A stretch of 64,000 bases of DNA, from the NCBI GenBank assembly GCA_033239005.1, contig BSQZ01000015.1:5324001-5388000 (forward strand), given 5' to 3'. This stretch comes from Lamellibrachia satsuma. Taxonomy: Eukaryota > Annelida > Polychaeta > Sabellida > Siboglinidae. The stretch's first letter is position 1. Each line of letters starts with the position of its first letter. Below the pieces are notes generated by a model. The model was not told the origin of the DNA and did no database searches. It was given only the letters and a program-made list of their open reading frames with translations. Of this stretch, positions 26,901 to 34,164 are shown in pieces. Made by a program: the position numbers and the translations under genes.

Positions 26901-29900
26901 AATAATTATTGTATTATTTCATTGGATTATTGTTATGTGTTGTTAGTATTAGTATTGGAAATAAATTTCATCTTATCTTATCTAATCTTACCTTACATGT
27001 CTATGAGGTTCAACGCATGTAGCACTACACATGTATGTAAGGCTCAACACATGTAGTACTCGACATGTATGTAAGGATCAACGCACGTAGAACTACACAT
27101 GTCTGTACAAGCTCAACGTACGTGCATGTACAAGCTCAATCACACAGGCCTCGAGCGAAACTCAAAATCGTCTGATACACGGTCATTGCTCAACAAAATT
27201 AATATTAGGCAGAGGAGCCAAGTCGATTGCGTTGGGAAGGATATCTCCTTCTTTCTGTCTTTTTTCTATAAAATGCATAAAATGACCCCCTTAAAATCTT
27301 AATTGTTTTTTAATAATCATTTCTGGAATGGAAAATGCCTCCTTCTCACATCTTGTTTCCTTTATTCCATATGCTGCAAGATAATCTCCTTCCTCCTAAT
27401 CCCTTAACTTGGCACGATTAGGTCAAAATACGTGGGTGAGAAGTTTTAAGAACATCATTGTCTTACCTGGACAGGATGTCGCACACTGCCTTGGGATTGA
27501 ATCATCCCAACTGCCCAGCGGACCTGCGGCGGGAAACATGCATGATGTAACAACCAGTAACGGAGTTATCTTATAATTCTGGTATATTTTTTATCGTAAT
27601 ACTTTATAACACTCATATTATAGGACATTACTGCGCATGACCTCGACCAGTGACATAAACAACATGCATATTGTGAATGTGTTACCTCACAGGTTGAACA
27701 TCATCACAGTAATGACAGAACACAACACGCATATTGTGAATGTGTTACCTCACAGGTTGAACATCATCACAGTAATGACAGAACACAACACGCATATTGT
27801 GAATGTGTTACCTCACAGGTTGAACATCATCACAGTAATGACAGAACACAACACGCATATTGTGAATGTGTTACCTCACAGGTTGAACATCATCACAGTA
27901 ATGACAGAACACAACACGCATATTGTGAATGTGTTACCTCACAGGTTGAACATCATCACAGTAATGTACTTAATTGAGAATTGAGAAGTATATTAACATC
28001 ATGCACAACACAAGACAATATCAATACATTGTGCAGTGTAAAATTTAAAATTGATGTGTATTATGGGACAGGAGACATATACCAAACTTAGTCACTGTCG
28101 TAGGGGCCTTATTATTTTCTGTTTCTTTAAAAAAAATAGTAAAGTGTTCATTAAAAACGTTTTAATATTTTTAATTGTACATTTAACAATAATTAGTGTT
28201 GTGTAATAATTAGTGTTAAGTAATAGCACTTTATAGAACTTTTTACATTCTAAGCATACGATAGTCATTATGATTTATCGTATTCAATGTGTATGCTTTC
28301 TGTTTTGTAGCAAATTACTTATTTTCTTTTTTAAATATAAAAATATCTTGTGCGGTCGAGTGGTTGTTGTCTGACACTTGGTTTACTTTGAACATATAAT
28401 TTATATTCTCAATAAAACAACTATAAAGCGGTGACCATAAAAGTTCATTTTCCCGCAACCAGAGCGACCCACTTCGTGAAGGCCAATATACCAAACGACT
28501 TGGTGATCTTGTGAGATAAAACACATATATCTTGTGCTAAAAACAAGTGACACAATAGTGCAGTGCCAAAGGTTGGCCTGGTTCCACGGCGTACGTGTCA
28601 TAATGCTAGCACAATCGGCGTTAAATTTAGCGGCTGCGACCCCGCTCACAAACCAACAAACACCGATGTGAAATCTCAAGGCGAGGACCGAACGCCGATA
28701 AAAGAGTCCAAAGTAACAGACAGCCGAAGTGTAGCTGACATCGGTGGCAGGAGGTGATATCACGTGTCACGCAGCGCCAGATCGAGGCAAATTGTTATTT
28801 ATGAGGCTCTTATTGCGCTTCACGATTCCTCTTGTTGTCGTTGTTACTGTCGTTGTTACTGTCGTTGTTGTTGTCTTTCTTGTTCCAAGAACACAATGCA
28901 CCAAAGTGACTTTCCTTTTACTCTCCCCAAAATAGCTTCATATTTACTTTTAGTGTTGTCTTCCACCAACAGCATTTGAAATATGATACATGTTCGTCTG
29001 CTGCAGTACCTCACGTATCCACCATTGCACTTCTCAGAATAACTTATTGTAGCTGCATTGTCTTAATGTGTCTTAAACCTTTTTTTAAAGTTCTGTCAGT
29101 ACCAGTACATTAAAAATAGTCTACATTTATTAGTAGTATTAAAAACCGTTTAATCAAACACCCAGCATTACTGCAAACTGCAGAACTATGTAACAACTTC
29201 TTATTTAATGTATATAATTCTTCTTCTTTAATTTGTAAGTCCTGTTCAATTCTTTTCGAGTGTGCAAAATATATGTTTTTCATCAACTACTTTTATTATT
29301 TACCATACATTTGTGATGTCCTTCTAGTGGCTTAACATATAATAAACGTTACATTTGAAATGCAGTGGAATAGCTACTGGTCGTAAATAGCAGTTCTCCC
29401 TCGGTGCACAACCGTCGTTTGAGAGACAGCCAGTCTAAGTGCACTGTTGTATATCGCCAATACGTACAGAGCACGTTGCCAGTATTAATGACAAGTAGCT
29501 GCAAACCGAGGCCATCGCTGCAGCTGTGCGACGTGGCTGCACATGCGCAGTAGCTGTCACACTCCAGACCATGAGCAAATACACGTAATCACTAATAAAA
29601 ATGTACATAGAGTGTATCATATGAAGAGTAAAGTTGTTGTAATGTGTTGAATAAGGTCAAGGTTTGATTTGGAGAAAACATGCAATTCGGCGCATACATT
29701 GTTTAGATCAGTTTTATATTAAATATGACTCGATGAAAGAAAGCAAATGGTTTTTTGTTTAAGTGGCCGTTTGTTTTATTATGCTCTATATTTGTTCGAT
29801 TGCCGGAATTGTTAAGTTTAACATGACTGTTAAATGTCGACAGAGACACTACGAGAATACGACGTAGACACGGGTTTATCGAGGTTTATCGAGTCACCCA

Positions 29901-30848
29901 AAGCCTGTCTTTATCTCTACAAGCGTCTATGCATCAATATTTTTATTAATTTCAAATAAGCAGCTACACCAATGGAAATATTAGGCGTACACATTTTGTT
30001 CTAGCTTTTCGTATGCTCACTGAAGCTACAACTGTTTTCTTGTGTGGACCTCCGGGTGGATTTTTTATGCTCGTTCGGTGTGCATAATTCATGCCAAACA
30101 TAGTTCATGCCAAACACACAACAGCTTTTTTCCAGTTGCTATTGATATCTGGTTATGGAGAAGTGGCGCTATTAATAGTTGATCTCACATTACTGACAGT
30201 TTGTTTTGAAATCCTGCGATCATATTGCCGAATAATAGTTATATCGCACAATCACCGCTGCAGTTTTTTATTTATTGTTTTTAAAAATAAAATGTATATC
30301 ATTTTATTAAGATAAACTGCTAGCACGTATGTTTGTGGGTCACTCTTTATATACTTCTGTCATGAAGACTTTTAGACTTTTTAGACAAATATTGATACAT
30401 ATGACTTGAAAATTAAGGCAAGAAAGGCACATAATAACGGCAAAGGTTTTCTTAGACGGTGATCAAAGATATCACCCTTCTGGTTTCGATGGGAAATAAC
30501 CCCATCTTTACATTTTGTAAAACAAGCCAATTATCCAATAAAAAACTACTTAAGCATGAAAACTGTGCTACATGAAAGACGCGGGCCTAGAAATAGCCTT
30601 AAATTACAGGCAAACGTGCGGCGAATCAAACTTTTGAAATCAACTATAGGTTGTATAAAAATGCAGCTATATGGAATCTCCAATGTACCAGTACTACCAC
30701 GAACGACCACACATTCAGTGTTTGCGCGAGATTCTGTTTTGCTTTTATTCCACTGCGTTTGTGGAGCTTGCCATGGAGATGTAGAAAGTGACATACCTGC
30801 CAACGCGCCGGCTGTAAAGGCCAGCAGCAAGACGCACTCGATAGCCAT
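628..30848 (-). CDS. apolpp: Apolipophorin-like large lipid transfer protein (31 exons, 3' end off window)
   Basis: A secreted apoB/apolipophorin-class lipoprotein backbone that would bind and carry neutral lipids in body fluid. I joined 31 exons by GT-AG sites; every junction keeps phase and gives about 4,091 residues. Domain order: signal peptide (1-17), vitellogenin-type N module (about 36-600, with [12 protein letters not shown] at 149-160), furin motif RRKR (702-705), beta-strand repeat region (about 1207-3045), Ala-rich helices (about 3150-3530), von Willebrand D domain (about 3651-3800), and a VWA-like fold without a metal site (about 3908-4091). Family knowledge: vitellogenins share the N module and VWD, but the furin site, huge beta region and C-terminal VWA-like part favour apolipophorin. 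Insect apolipophorins are about 3,300 residues and human apoB 4,563. The last exon(s) and polyA site lie left of base 1. Start ATG chosen because it opens directly into the signal peptide behind a TATA-like box. Confidence 0.93.
1324..1503 (-). CDS. apolpp: Apolipophorin exon 30: start of VWA-like domain
   Basis: Residues 3908-3967. [20 protein letters not shown] matches the first strand and helix of a VWA fold, but the DxSxS metal-ion motif is replaced by VMQHAAC. Acceptor TTGTCCAG, donor G|GTACGT; phase 1 both sides. Confidence 0.88.
1725..2188 (-). CDS. apolpp: Apolipophorin exon 29: VWD domain, second half
   Basis: Residues 3753-3907. [17 protein letters not shown] is the VWD GLxGxYDN motif, with Leu at the usual Cys, as in other apolipophorins. 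Cys-rich tail [20 protein letters not shown] follows. Donor A|GTAAGT. Confidence 0.93.
2646..2952 (-). CDS. apolpp: Apolipophorin exon 28: VWD domain, first half
   Basis: Residues 3651-3752. [20 protein letters not shown] then [18 protein letters not shown] is the canonical opening of a von Willebrand factor type D domain. Donor AA|GTTAGT, phase 2 out. Confidence 0.93.
3473..3845 (-). CDS. apolpp: Apolipophorin exon 27
   Basis: Residues 3527-3650, linking the helical region to the VWD domain; contains [20 protein letters not shown], a Trp/Tyr-rich stretch also seen before VWD in apolipophorins. Donor CAG|GTTCGT is unusual at position +3, and the phase fits. Confidence 0.86.
4140..4229. repeat. 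Foldback element with (TA)n centre
   Basis: A 24-bp arm GACCGTTCAACTGTTCCAGA.. is followed by about 45 bp of TA repeat, then the reverse complement with one mismatch. The whole 90 bp can form a hairpin. It lies in the intron between apolipophorin exons 27 and 26. Confidence 0.8.
4415..4659 (-). CDS. apolpp: Apolipophorin exon 26
   Basis: Residues 3445-3526, helical, [20 protein letters not shown] and [20 protein letters not shown]. Phase 1 in, 0 out; donor AAT|GTAAGT. Confidence 0.87.
5187..5274 (-). CDS. apolpp: Apolipophorin exon 25
   Basis: Short 88-bp exon, residues 3416-3444, [20 protein letters not shown]. Acceptor TTTGCAG, donor G|GTACGT; phase 0 in, 1 out. Confidence 0.82.
5506..5549. 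repeat. (CGCA)n microsatellite
   Basis: About ten copies of a CGCA tetramer in the intron between apolipophorin exons 25 and 24. Confidence 0.95.
5645..5819 (-). CDS. apolpp: Apolipophorin exon 24: Ala-rich helix
   Basis: Residues 3357-3415, extremely Ala-rich ([20 protein letters not shown]), predicted amphipathic helix. Phase 2 in, 0 out; donor GCG|GTACGT. Confidence 0.86.
6045..6215 (+). mobile_element. Small LINE RT C-terminal remnant
   Basis: Plus-strand [11 protein letters not shown] and, further on, [16 protein letters not shown] resemble the post-RT tail of LINE ORF2 (RWFGHV ... RxDxEA). Short and interrupted by stops. Its right edge nearly touches the donor of exon 23. Confidence 0.4.
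6226..6491 (-). CDS. apolpp: Apolipophorin exon 23
   Basis: Residues 3269-3356, Ala-rich helix [20 protein letters not shown]. Acceptor CCTTTAG, donor AA|GTAAGG. Confidence 0.87.
6841..7016 (-). CDS. apolpp: Apolipophorin exon 22 (acceptor triplicated)
   Basis: Residues 3210-3268, [20 protein letters not shown]. The 3' splice site plus the first exon bases are present three times in a 36-bp tandem repeat (about 7003-7105). Using either outer acceptor adds an in-frame TGA, so the inner site at 7016/7017 is the productive one. Confidence 0.87.
7003..7105. repeat. 36-bp x3 tandem repeat spanning a splice acceptor
   Basis: Three copies of a 36-bp unit containing TTGGCTGCAGAAA straddle the 3' splice site of apolipophorin exon 22. 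The innermost copy includes coding bases. Confidence 0.93.
7625..7793 (-). CDS. apolpp: Apolipophorin exon 21
   Basis: Residues 3154-3209, amphipathic helices [20 protein letters not shown]. Phase 0 in, 1 out; donor GTGAGC. Confidence 0.87.
8220..8543 (-). CDS. apolpp: Apolipophorin exon 20
   Basis: Residues 3046-3153, passing from beta strands ([18 protein letters not shown]) into helix ([18 protein letters not shown]). Donor AAG|GTGCGT. Confidence 0.88.
8655..8690. repeat. ACGCACACGT short tandem repeat
   Basis: A few copies of a CGCACACGTA-type decamer in the intron between exons 20 and 19. Confidence 0.8.
8753..9301 (-). CDS. apolpp: Apolipophorin exon 19: end of beta region
   Basis: Residues 2863-3045, alternating-polarity strands such as [20 protein letters not shown]. 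Phase 0 both sides; acceptor GATCAG, donor CGA|GTGAGT. Confidence 0.9.
9783..14540 (-). CDS. apolpp: Apolipophorin exon 18: 4.76-kb beta-repeat exon
   Basis: One uninterrupted 4,758-bp exon (residues 1277-2862). It encodes many degenerate 55-80 residue repeats with a 'TPF' turn and a strand containing HRG/HNG, for example [39 protein letters not shown] and [13 protein letters not shown]. Such amphipathic beta strands are what wrap the lipid core in apoB-class proteins (family knowledge). The acceptor CCCACAG sits at the edge of a 27-bp minisatellite and lacks a pyrimidine tract. Long plus-strand ORFs opposite this exon (for example 11055-12734) are antisense shadows. Confidence 0.93.
14551..14767. 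repeat. 27-bp minisatellite next to exon 18 acceptor
   Basis: About eight copies of a 27-bp unit (core CAATACACCATCACGTTGTT). The array runs into the acceptor region of exon 18: the last 20 intron bases are a diverged unit. Confidence 0.93.
14803..14946. repeat. Compound (GT)n(GCGT)n microsatellite
   Basis: A run of GT dinucleotides passes directly into GCGT tetramers. A second purine-pyrimidine GT/CG-rich tract lies at 15026-15081. Same intron as the 27-bp array. Confidence 0.95.
15226..15433 (-). CDS. apolpp: Apolipophorin exon 17
   Basis: Residues 1207-1276, [20 protein letters not shown], start of the repeated amphipathic-beta region. Phase 2 in, 0 out; donor AAG|GTAGTT. Confidence 0.87.
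15747..15990 (-). CDS. apolpp: Apolipophorin exon 16 (acceptor duplicated)
   Basis: Residues 1126-1206, starting [20 protein letters not shown]. The acceptor and first bases of the exon lie in a 20-bp tandem duplication (about 15983-16022). Only the exon-proximal copy preserves the frame. Confidence 0.85.
15983..16022. repeat. 20-bp tandem duplication at exon 16 acceptor
   Basis: Two copies of a 20-bp unit (TTCACCTAAACCGAAACCAG) duplicate the TTTAG|GTGAAC splice acceptor of exon 16. Confidence 0.9.
16049..16412 (-). mobile_element. tRNA-derived SINE copy with internal 47-bp expansion
   Basis: Shares its body (CACATTTACCCCC..GTGTGGGAT.. and ..ACAGGCAAAGTGGGGT) with the SINE at 63364-63540. 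Minus-strand GTTCGAGTCC (16401-16392) is a pol III B box. A 47-bp piece of the body is repeated about five times between 16120 and 16366, so the copy is enlarged. Confidence 0.65.
16589..16846 (-). CDS. apolpp: Apolipophorin exon 15
   Basis: Residues 1040-1125, [20 protein letters not shown], beta strands. The donor GTTGGT is weak but phase 1 joins the next exon correctly. Confidence 0.85.
17249..17679 (-). CDS. apolpp: Apolipophorin exon 14
   Basis: Residues 896-1039. Cys-containing stretch [20 protein letters not shown] followed by [20 protein letters not shown], as in apolipophorin sheet domains. Phase 2 in, 1 out. Confidence 0.9.
18037..18219 (-). CDS. apolpp: Apolipophorin exon 13
   Basis: Residues 835-895, [20 protein letters not shown] and [20 protein letters not shown], amphipathic beta strands. 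Phase 2 both sides; donor GTGAGC. Confidence 0.88.
18709..19055 (-). CDS. apolpp: Apolipophorin exon 12
   Basis: Residues 720-834, with [16 protein letters not shown] and [19 protein letters not shown]. The phrase 'lPTaiGmP' is typical of the DUF1943-like sheet of this family. Phase 0 in, 2 out. Confidence 0.9.
19387..19818 (-). CDS. apolpp: Apolipophorin exon 11: sheet domain and furin site
   Basis: Residues 576-719. Starts [18 protein letters not shown], a strong family signature. Near the end it carries ARRKRSL, matching the furin consensus R-X-K/R-R, at residues 702-705. Insect apolipophorin is cut at an RXRR site near residue 720 into apoLp-II and apoLp-I, so cleavage here is inferred by position. 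Confidence 0.93.
20168..20293 (-). CDS. apolpp: Apolipophorin exon 10
   Basis: Residues 534-575, [20 protein letters not shown], last helices of the N-module horseshoe. Phase 0 both sides; donor GTGAGC. Confidence 0.9.
20512..20537 (+). repeat. 26-bp exact match to LINE 5' junction at 22257
   Basis: The same 26 bases occur at 22257-22282, where they join a palindrome to a LINE fragment. Here they lie in the intron between exons 10 and 9 without a recognisable LINE beside them. Confidence 0.7.
20631..20966 (-). CDS. apolpp: Apolipophorin exon 9: helical domain
   Basis: Residues 422-533, with [10 protein letters not shown] and [15 protein letters not shown], the paired-Cys and helical-repeat pattern of the lipovitellin-like helical domain. 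Phase 0 both sides. Confidence 0.92.
21207..21372 (-). CDS. apolpp: Apolipophorin exon 8: helical domain
   Basis: Residues 366-421, including [20 protein letters not shown], helical repeats of the N module. Acceptor GCTTCAG, donor GCG|GTACGT. Confidence 0.9.
21914..22154 (-). CDS. apolpp: Apolipophorin exon 7: helical domain
   Basis: Residues 286-365 of the alpha-helical (horseshoe) part of the vitellogenin N module, e.g. [20 protein letters not shown]. Phase 1 in, 2 out; donor GA|GTGAGT. Confidence 0.9.
22205..22255. repeat. 51-bp near-perfect palindrome
   Basis: GATGCTGGTCAAAAATC at 22205-22221 is answered by its exact reverse complement at 22239-22255. The spacer is itself nearly palindromic (TTCACATTATGTGAA). 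It abuts the truncated LINE at 22257. Confidence 0.9.
22257..22860 (+). mobile_element. 5'-truncated LINE, reverse transcriptase C-terminal part
   Basis: Plus-strand peptides [40 protein letters not shown] and [20 protein letters not shown] are typical of the thumb and tail of LINE reverse transcriptases. Stops and a frameshift break it. It sits in the apolipophorin intron between exons 7 and 6. Confidence 0.85.
23351..23546 (-). CDS. apolpp: Apolipophorin exon 6
   Basis: Residues 221-285. Contains [20 protein letters not shown], a family-typical strand that follows the paired Cys. The donor GTTTGT is non-consensus but phase joining to exon 7 is exact. Confidence 0.88.
23560..23647. repeat. 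Tandem duplication of about 45 bp
   Basis: Two copies of a unit containing GGTCAGTTCGTTCACAATG and ACATCAAAC, just inside the intron upstream of apolipophorin exon 6. Confidence 0.75.
23690..24005 (+). mobile_element. CR1/L2-like LINE 3' end
   Basis: Plus-strand [19 protein letters not shown] and [14 protein letters not shown] followed by a stop match the usual LINE C-terminus 'KEQCRLDIRKYS ... FKNKIDKYLRRAG'. A 3' trailer with GGACTCTTCATAAGC follows. Same family as 240-545, 34165-34730, 37640-38030 and 44440-44530. Confidence 0.7.
24084..24224 (-). CDS. apolpp: Apolipophorin exon 5
   Basis: Residues 174-220, beginning [13 protein letters not shown], a conserved vitellogenin-module strand with Cys. 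Phase 0 both sides; donor GTGAGT. Confidence 0.92.
24599..24847 (-). CDS. apolpp: Apolipophorin exon 4: lipid-transfer module core
   Basis: Residues 91-173. Contains [21 protein letters not shown] and [14 protein letters not shown], the most recognisable signature of the large lipid transfer protein family. Phase 0 on both sides; donor GAG|GTATGG. Confidence 0.95.
25340..25500 (-). CDS. apolpp: Apolipophorin exon 3: start of lipid-transfer module
   Basis: Residues 37-90, including [16 protein letters not shown], the usual first beta strands of the vitellogenin N domain. The TTTGTGCAG acceptor and GTGAGA donor are clear. Confidence 0.9.
26186..26311. repeat. 126-bp near-perfect hairpin
   Basis: Arms of about 60 bp starting GTGTGATCCAAACGG and ending with its reverse complement (one or two mismatches), with a 4-base TTTT loop. 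Sits at the 5' edge of the LINE fragment that follows. Confidence 0.92.
26325..26994 (+). mobile_element. LINE 3' fragment with TCTTA tail
   Basis: Decayed plus-strand peptides [20 protein letters not shown] and, in another frame, [17 protein letters not shown] are typical of the last part of CR1/jockey-like ORFs. The copy ends in AATAAA and a (TCTTA)n tail at 26960-26992, as LINE 3' ends do. ACATG at both edges could be a target duplication but also belongs to the host repeat. Confidence 0.6.
27467..27523 (-). CDS. apolpp: Apolipophorin exon 2
   Basis: A 57-bp exon, phase 1 in and out, encoding [18 protein letters not shown]. It lies between a CCGCAG acceptor and a CAG|GTAAGA donor. The Cys pair just after the signal peptide is common at the N-terminus of apolipophorins. 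Confidence 0.8.
27657..27966. repeat. 63-bp x5 tandem repeat
   Basis: Five almost identical 63-bp units (core CGCATATTGTGAATGTGTTA) in apolipophorin intron 1. The length keeps one plus frame open (21 residues per unit), but there is no coding sign beyond that. Confidence 0.95.
27967..30796. other. Remainder of apolipophorin intron 1
   Basis: AT-rich. A short GC-richer stretch at 28560-28790 has a 64-residue plus-strand ORF that I do not recognise, and TGTCGTTGT-type short repeats lie at 28831-28880. No exon or element recognised in the rest. Confidence 0.6.
30797..30848 (-). CDS. apolpp: Apolipophorin exon 1: start codon and signal peptide
   Basis: The ATG at 30848-30846 opens [17 protein letters not shown], a typical signal peptide with a hydrophobic core and small residues at the cleavage region. 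The exon ends in phase 1 at a GCAG|GTATGT donor. An upstream in-frame ATG (near 30926) would put a basic non-signal stretch first, so the internal ATG is preferred. Confidence 0.88.
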
Positions 30849-30926
30849 GGCTGGCTGATTGCGTCTACACAGCCTTCGTCGCAACTTACACTCGTCTGTT
30901 CTGCCGGCACGCACGCGCGCCGCCAC

Positions 30927-30933
30927 TTAAATA
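30927..30933 (-). promoter_or_regulatory. apolpp: TATA-like box of apolipophorin
   Basis: TATTTAA on the minus strand in a CpG-rich stretch (about 30840-31040), 79 bp upstream of the start codon. A transcription start near 30900 would leave a 5' leader of about 50 bases. The start site is inferred, not seen. Confidence 0.5.
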
Positions 30934-32643
30934 CGGCGCCCGCTCACAATGGGGTACAAAAGTCGTCGGTGACAGGGGGCGGAATGAAACGAGCTACAGT
31001 GACAGTGTTCGCCTGTCACTCAAGGGCGAGATGGAGACGCGACTGATGTCATTGCGTTCAGCGTAATCCTTCTTATCTCTGCTGCTAAACCCATGCACTC
31101 GAGCAGTCCCGATGTCTTCGATTTCGCTACAAAACGCATAGAATTAAATGTTTATTTGAATATGGCTTTATCATAGTGGAAGCGTTGTCAGCTGAACCTT
31201 TGATGATGTTTGGTTTCCTACGACATAACCAAACTATTCACAATAACAAAATATTGCGTTACCTAGACTATTATATGACAATTACATAAAATCCTGTGAT
31301 TGTAATGACAGGAAACGTTATTTTCTATGTCTAAATTATCCATATAATTAGTAGGACTCACAGCTAAATTAACGAACGAACGAACCAATAAATGCATCAA
31401 TGAACTTTATTCAAACAACATATTTCCATAATACAATAACATGATAAGTGATTTATATTAGTGTGACTTTGGAGATCCTTTATGGAAAAAATGCAGTAAT
31501 AAGCAGCTGCAATTATTAAGATTACATTACAAATAAGCAAATAAAATATTATTATTAACCTAATATAATGCACAACTCAATTATATATTACAGAGCGAGT
31601 GATATATTACAGAATGCATTCATGTTGTATAATTAATTGAAGGTTACTAAGAATCATATGACAAATACGGTGGGGTCATCACATTATGAAGCATTTAAAT
31701 ACCGATAATGGTAGTTCTGTTCTTTTCAAGATATTTGTTATATTTCGCAAATGTGGAAAATAGCACATATAAAATTGTTTTTGAACAGGCAGATGTAGAA
31801 TTCGCGGGGCAGATTAAATGTCGTGAACGATTGTTAATGATTGGAGAAATGAAAATGTATTCCTTAACAGTTTACGGGCGTTTTCACGAAAAAGTACAAA
31901 TTTGCTAAAATGCACTTTCCTTCATTGCATTCAAACAATTCATTGTGTAATAATAATTATTCATTGTATAATATTAATTCAGTGTGATTATCATGCAGTG
32001 GCCATGGTAAGGAACACAGAAGCCACATTTCATGAAGATGCATCAATTATTTGTTAAGGAAAATGCGCATAGTATGCTGTTTTTCTACATATTTTTTAGT
32101 CCCACTTCAGTTTATGTTAATATTAAAACCTATACTGCAACAGTATGAAGCCAGTTGTCCAGCAACAACCAATTTTGTTAAATTGTCCATCAATCTTTAA
32201 GCTAAACGTTACAAATGTTGGTGCAAATTGGAGTAGTAGGCCTATGTATGGCGTAAAGTCAATTTGTATTTAATGGTGCATTTTCTGTCAGCAAAATTGG
32301 ACGTCCTCACCAAAAATGACAATTAATTCCTACTGATAAAAAATTCGCTATAAATTGTACGTACAGATTAATATATGATATTCCACTACCAGAATCAGCA
32401 TGTGTTGGATTTTGTTATACGTTTAAACATGGATATAACTATTCTTGCTAATTGATATGTTAATTGGAATGTCCTCTCCATAATAACATCAAACAACATA
32501 CATGTGTATACATAACTATGCCTAGTGTCCTTGCACAGACTTTGGGTATGTAAAAGTAGACGGGCATTTTAGACTATGTAGAAGACATAAATATAACATA
32601 TTTCATCAACTGCCCTTACGAGTCCTCAAAATATGATAAAAGG

Positions 32644-32648
<5 letters not shown>
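30934..32648. other. Intergenic DNA upstream of apolipophorin
   Basis: A CpG-rich stretch to about 31040, then AT-rich DNA without recognisable ORFs or elements. Confidence 0.6.
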
Positions 32649-32716
<68 letters not shown>

Positions 32717-32722
32717 TGCGTG

Positions 32723-32789
<67 letters not shown>

Positions 32790-32790
32790 A
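32649..32790. repeat. Compound (GT)n(GCGT)n microsatellite
   Basis: About 48 bp of GT dinucleotides pass into about 90 bp of GCGT tetramers, the same structure and order as at 14803-14946. Confidence 0.95.
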
Positions 32791-33804
32791 CAGTCAAACA
32801 CGGTTCTCGTGTATGGACATAAAATAAGACAGTAACAGAACAAACAAATCAAAACACGTAAGTAAAACATTGAATATCTTGAGATAAGTTTTCTGGGATT
32901 CTTCCACCGGATCGTCTTGTCCCCTCTGGTGACTTGCAGCCAGGACGCCTGCAGTGATGGTGACGTTCCCTGTTGACACATCCGTCAACTAGTGTCACCC
33001 GAACAGCGTCCGCTTGTTGAATTTCGTCTTCTGCTGTCATCGTGTGTTAGCAATGAGGGAGCCCCGCTGGTTCAGAGGTCGAATGGTCATTCGTTTGATC
33101 CCCCGATTCTACACAGCTGACCACAAACCGCTACTCGATAAGCCTGTGGAATCGAGGGTAAATAAACAATTTGGTGTACTAATCGACGTGGTTAATCCGA
33201 ACACGCATTTCGTATATATCAGGTTTAAGTCGTTGACCAGGTGCACGGGTCACATAGTTTCTGACAATGGCGGCACAGATCGAGCGTGTTATGTGTCATC
33301 CGTGTTGGAAATAATGCTAAATATCGTTGTACTACTGTTGGCGATCAAGATATGTTAAATATCGCCTTGTAGAACCGACCGAGAAACTATATGTAGCATC
33401 CTAATTTGTGGTTCGTTTACCAAATATTAGAAAGCATAAAATGCGCCAGATAGCAGATAACGACGACGCAGAAACGTTTCGTGACCCATCAAAATCACTT
33501 GTCAACAAGTTGCTCTCTGCTGTGCAGTCTCCTGGGCAAGCACAACACCAAACGCAGCTGAACGCACAATGCCTACCTTGCTTTATTGTTGCATATTGCT
33601 TTGTTCTGGTCCGGCAATTACTGTAATCGTTCGGCCATACGCCCGGCAGTATTGTGAATCAAACATTGCTATCAGTTGCCAACTGCGTGTCGATTGTCCA
33701 TCGTGCGCACCGATTGCGTCGAAACGTTTTCGCCACTTAACAAAAGTATGGCCGCCAGCCATCAGCTTAAAGTCTGTCTGACTGCCTCGTCAATTACATC
33801 ATGA
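32791..33804. other. Intergenic DNA, unrecognised
   Basis: Contains plus-strand ORFs of 114 residues (33014-33358) and 72 residues (33408-33626). Neither matches a family I know and neither shows a splice or repeat context. Confidence 0.4.
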
Positions 33805-34080
33805 AAGAGAGAGAGAGACAGACAGACAGACAGTCAGACAGACAGACAAAGACAGAGAGACAGAGAGACAGACAGACAGACAGACAGACAAAGAGACAGA
33901 GACAGAGAGAGAGGTGTGTGGCAGGATGTAGGAGGAGAGAGGCTGGTCTTAACAATTGGTGGGAGGTGGGATTGGTGGGAGATGGACTCTCAAAAATTGG
34001 TGAGAGGTTGGCGACAAAACAGGGGGGGAGATGGGAGGTTGGCCCAATAGCAGGTGGAGGTGAGGCGGGAGATTGAGACC
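33805..34080. repeat. (GACA)n/(GA)n purine tract and G-rich stretch
   Basis: GACAGACA and GAGA repeats at 33805-33913 are followed by a G-rich plus strand with several GGG runs (for example GGGAGGTGGGATTGGTGGGA) to 34080. Confidence 0.85.
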
Positions 34081-34164
34081 CATGCCACACACCCCTCATC
34101 AAGCGTCTTTGATAACTAAGGTCTCAGTTGTGGAATTTACTTAGTTGATTGATTAGTTAGCTCC

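Larger units (their letters stand above)
25785..27140. repeat. Degenerate CTACACATGTCTATAAGGCT minisatellite, split by an insertion
   Basis: Repeats of CTACACATGTCTATAAG.. and GCTCAACACATGTAG occupy 25785-26186 and resume at 26995-27140. The intervening 808 bp are a hairpin plus a LINE fragment. Located in apolipophorin intron 2. Confidence 0.85.

Noticed and set aside
628..30848. Vitellogenin identity for the large gene
   Set aside because: No polyserine phosvitin-like stretch; furin site, long beta-repeat region and VWA-like end favour apolipophorin.
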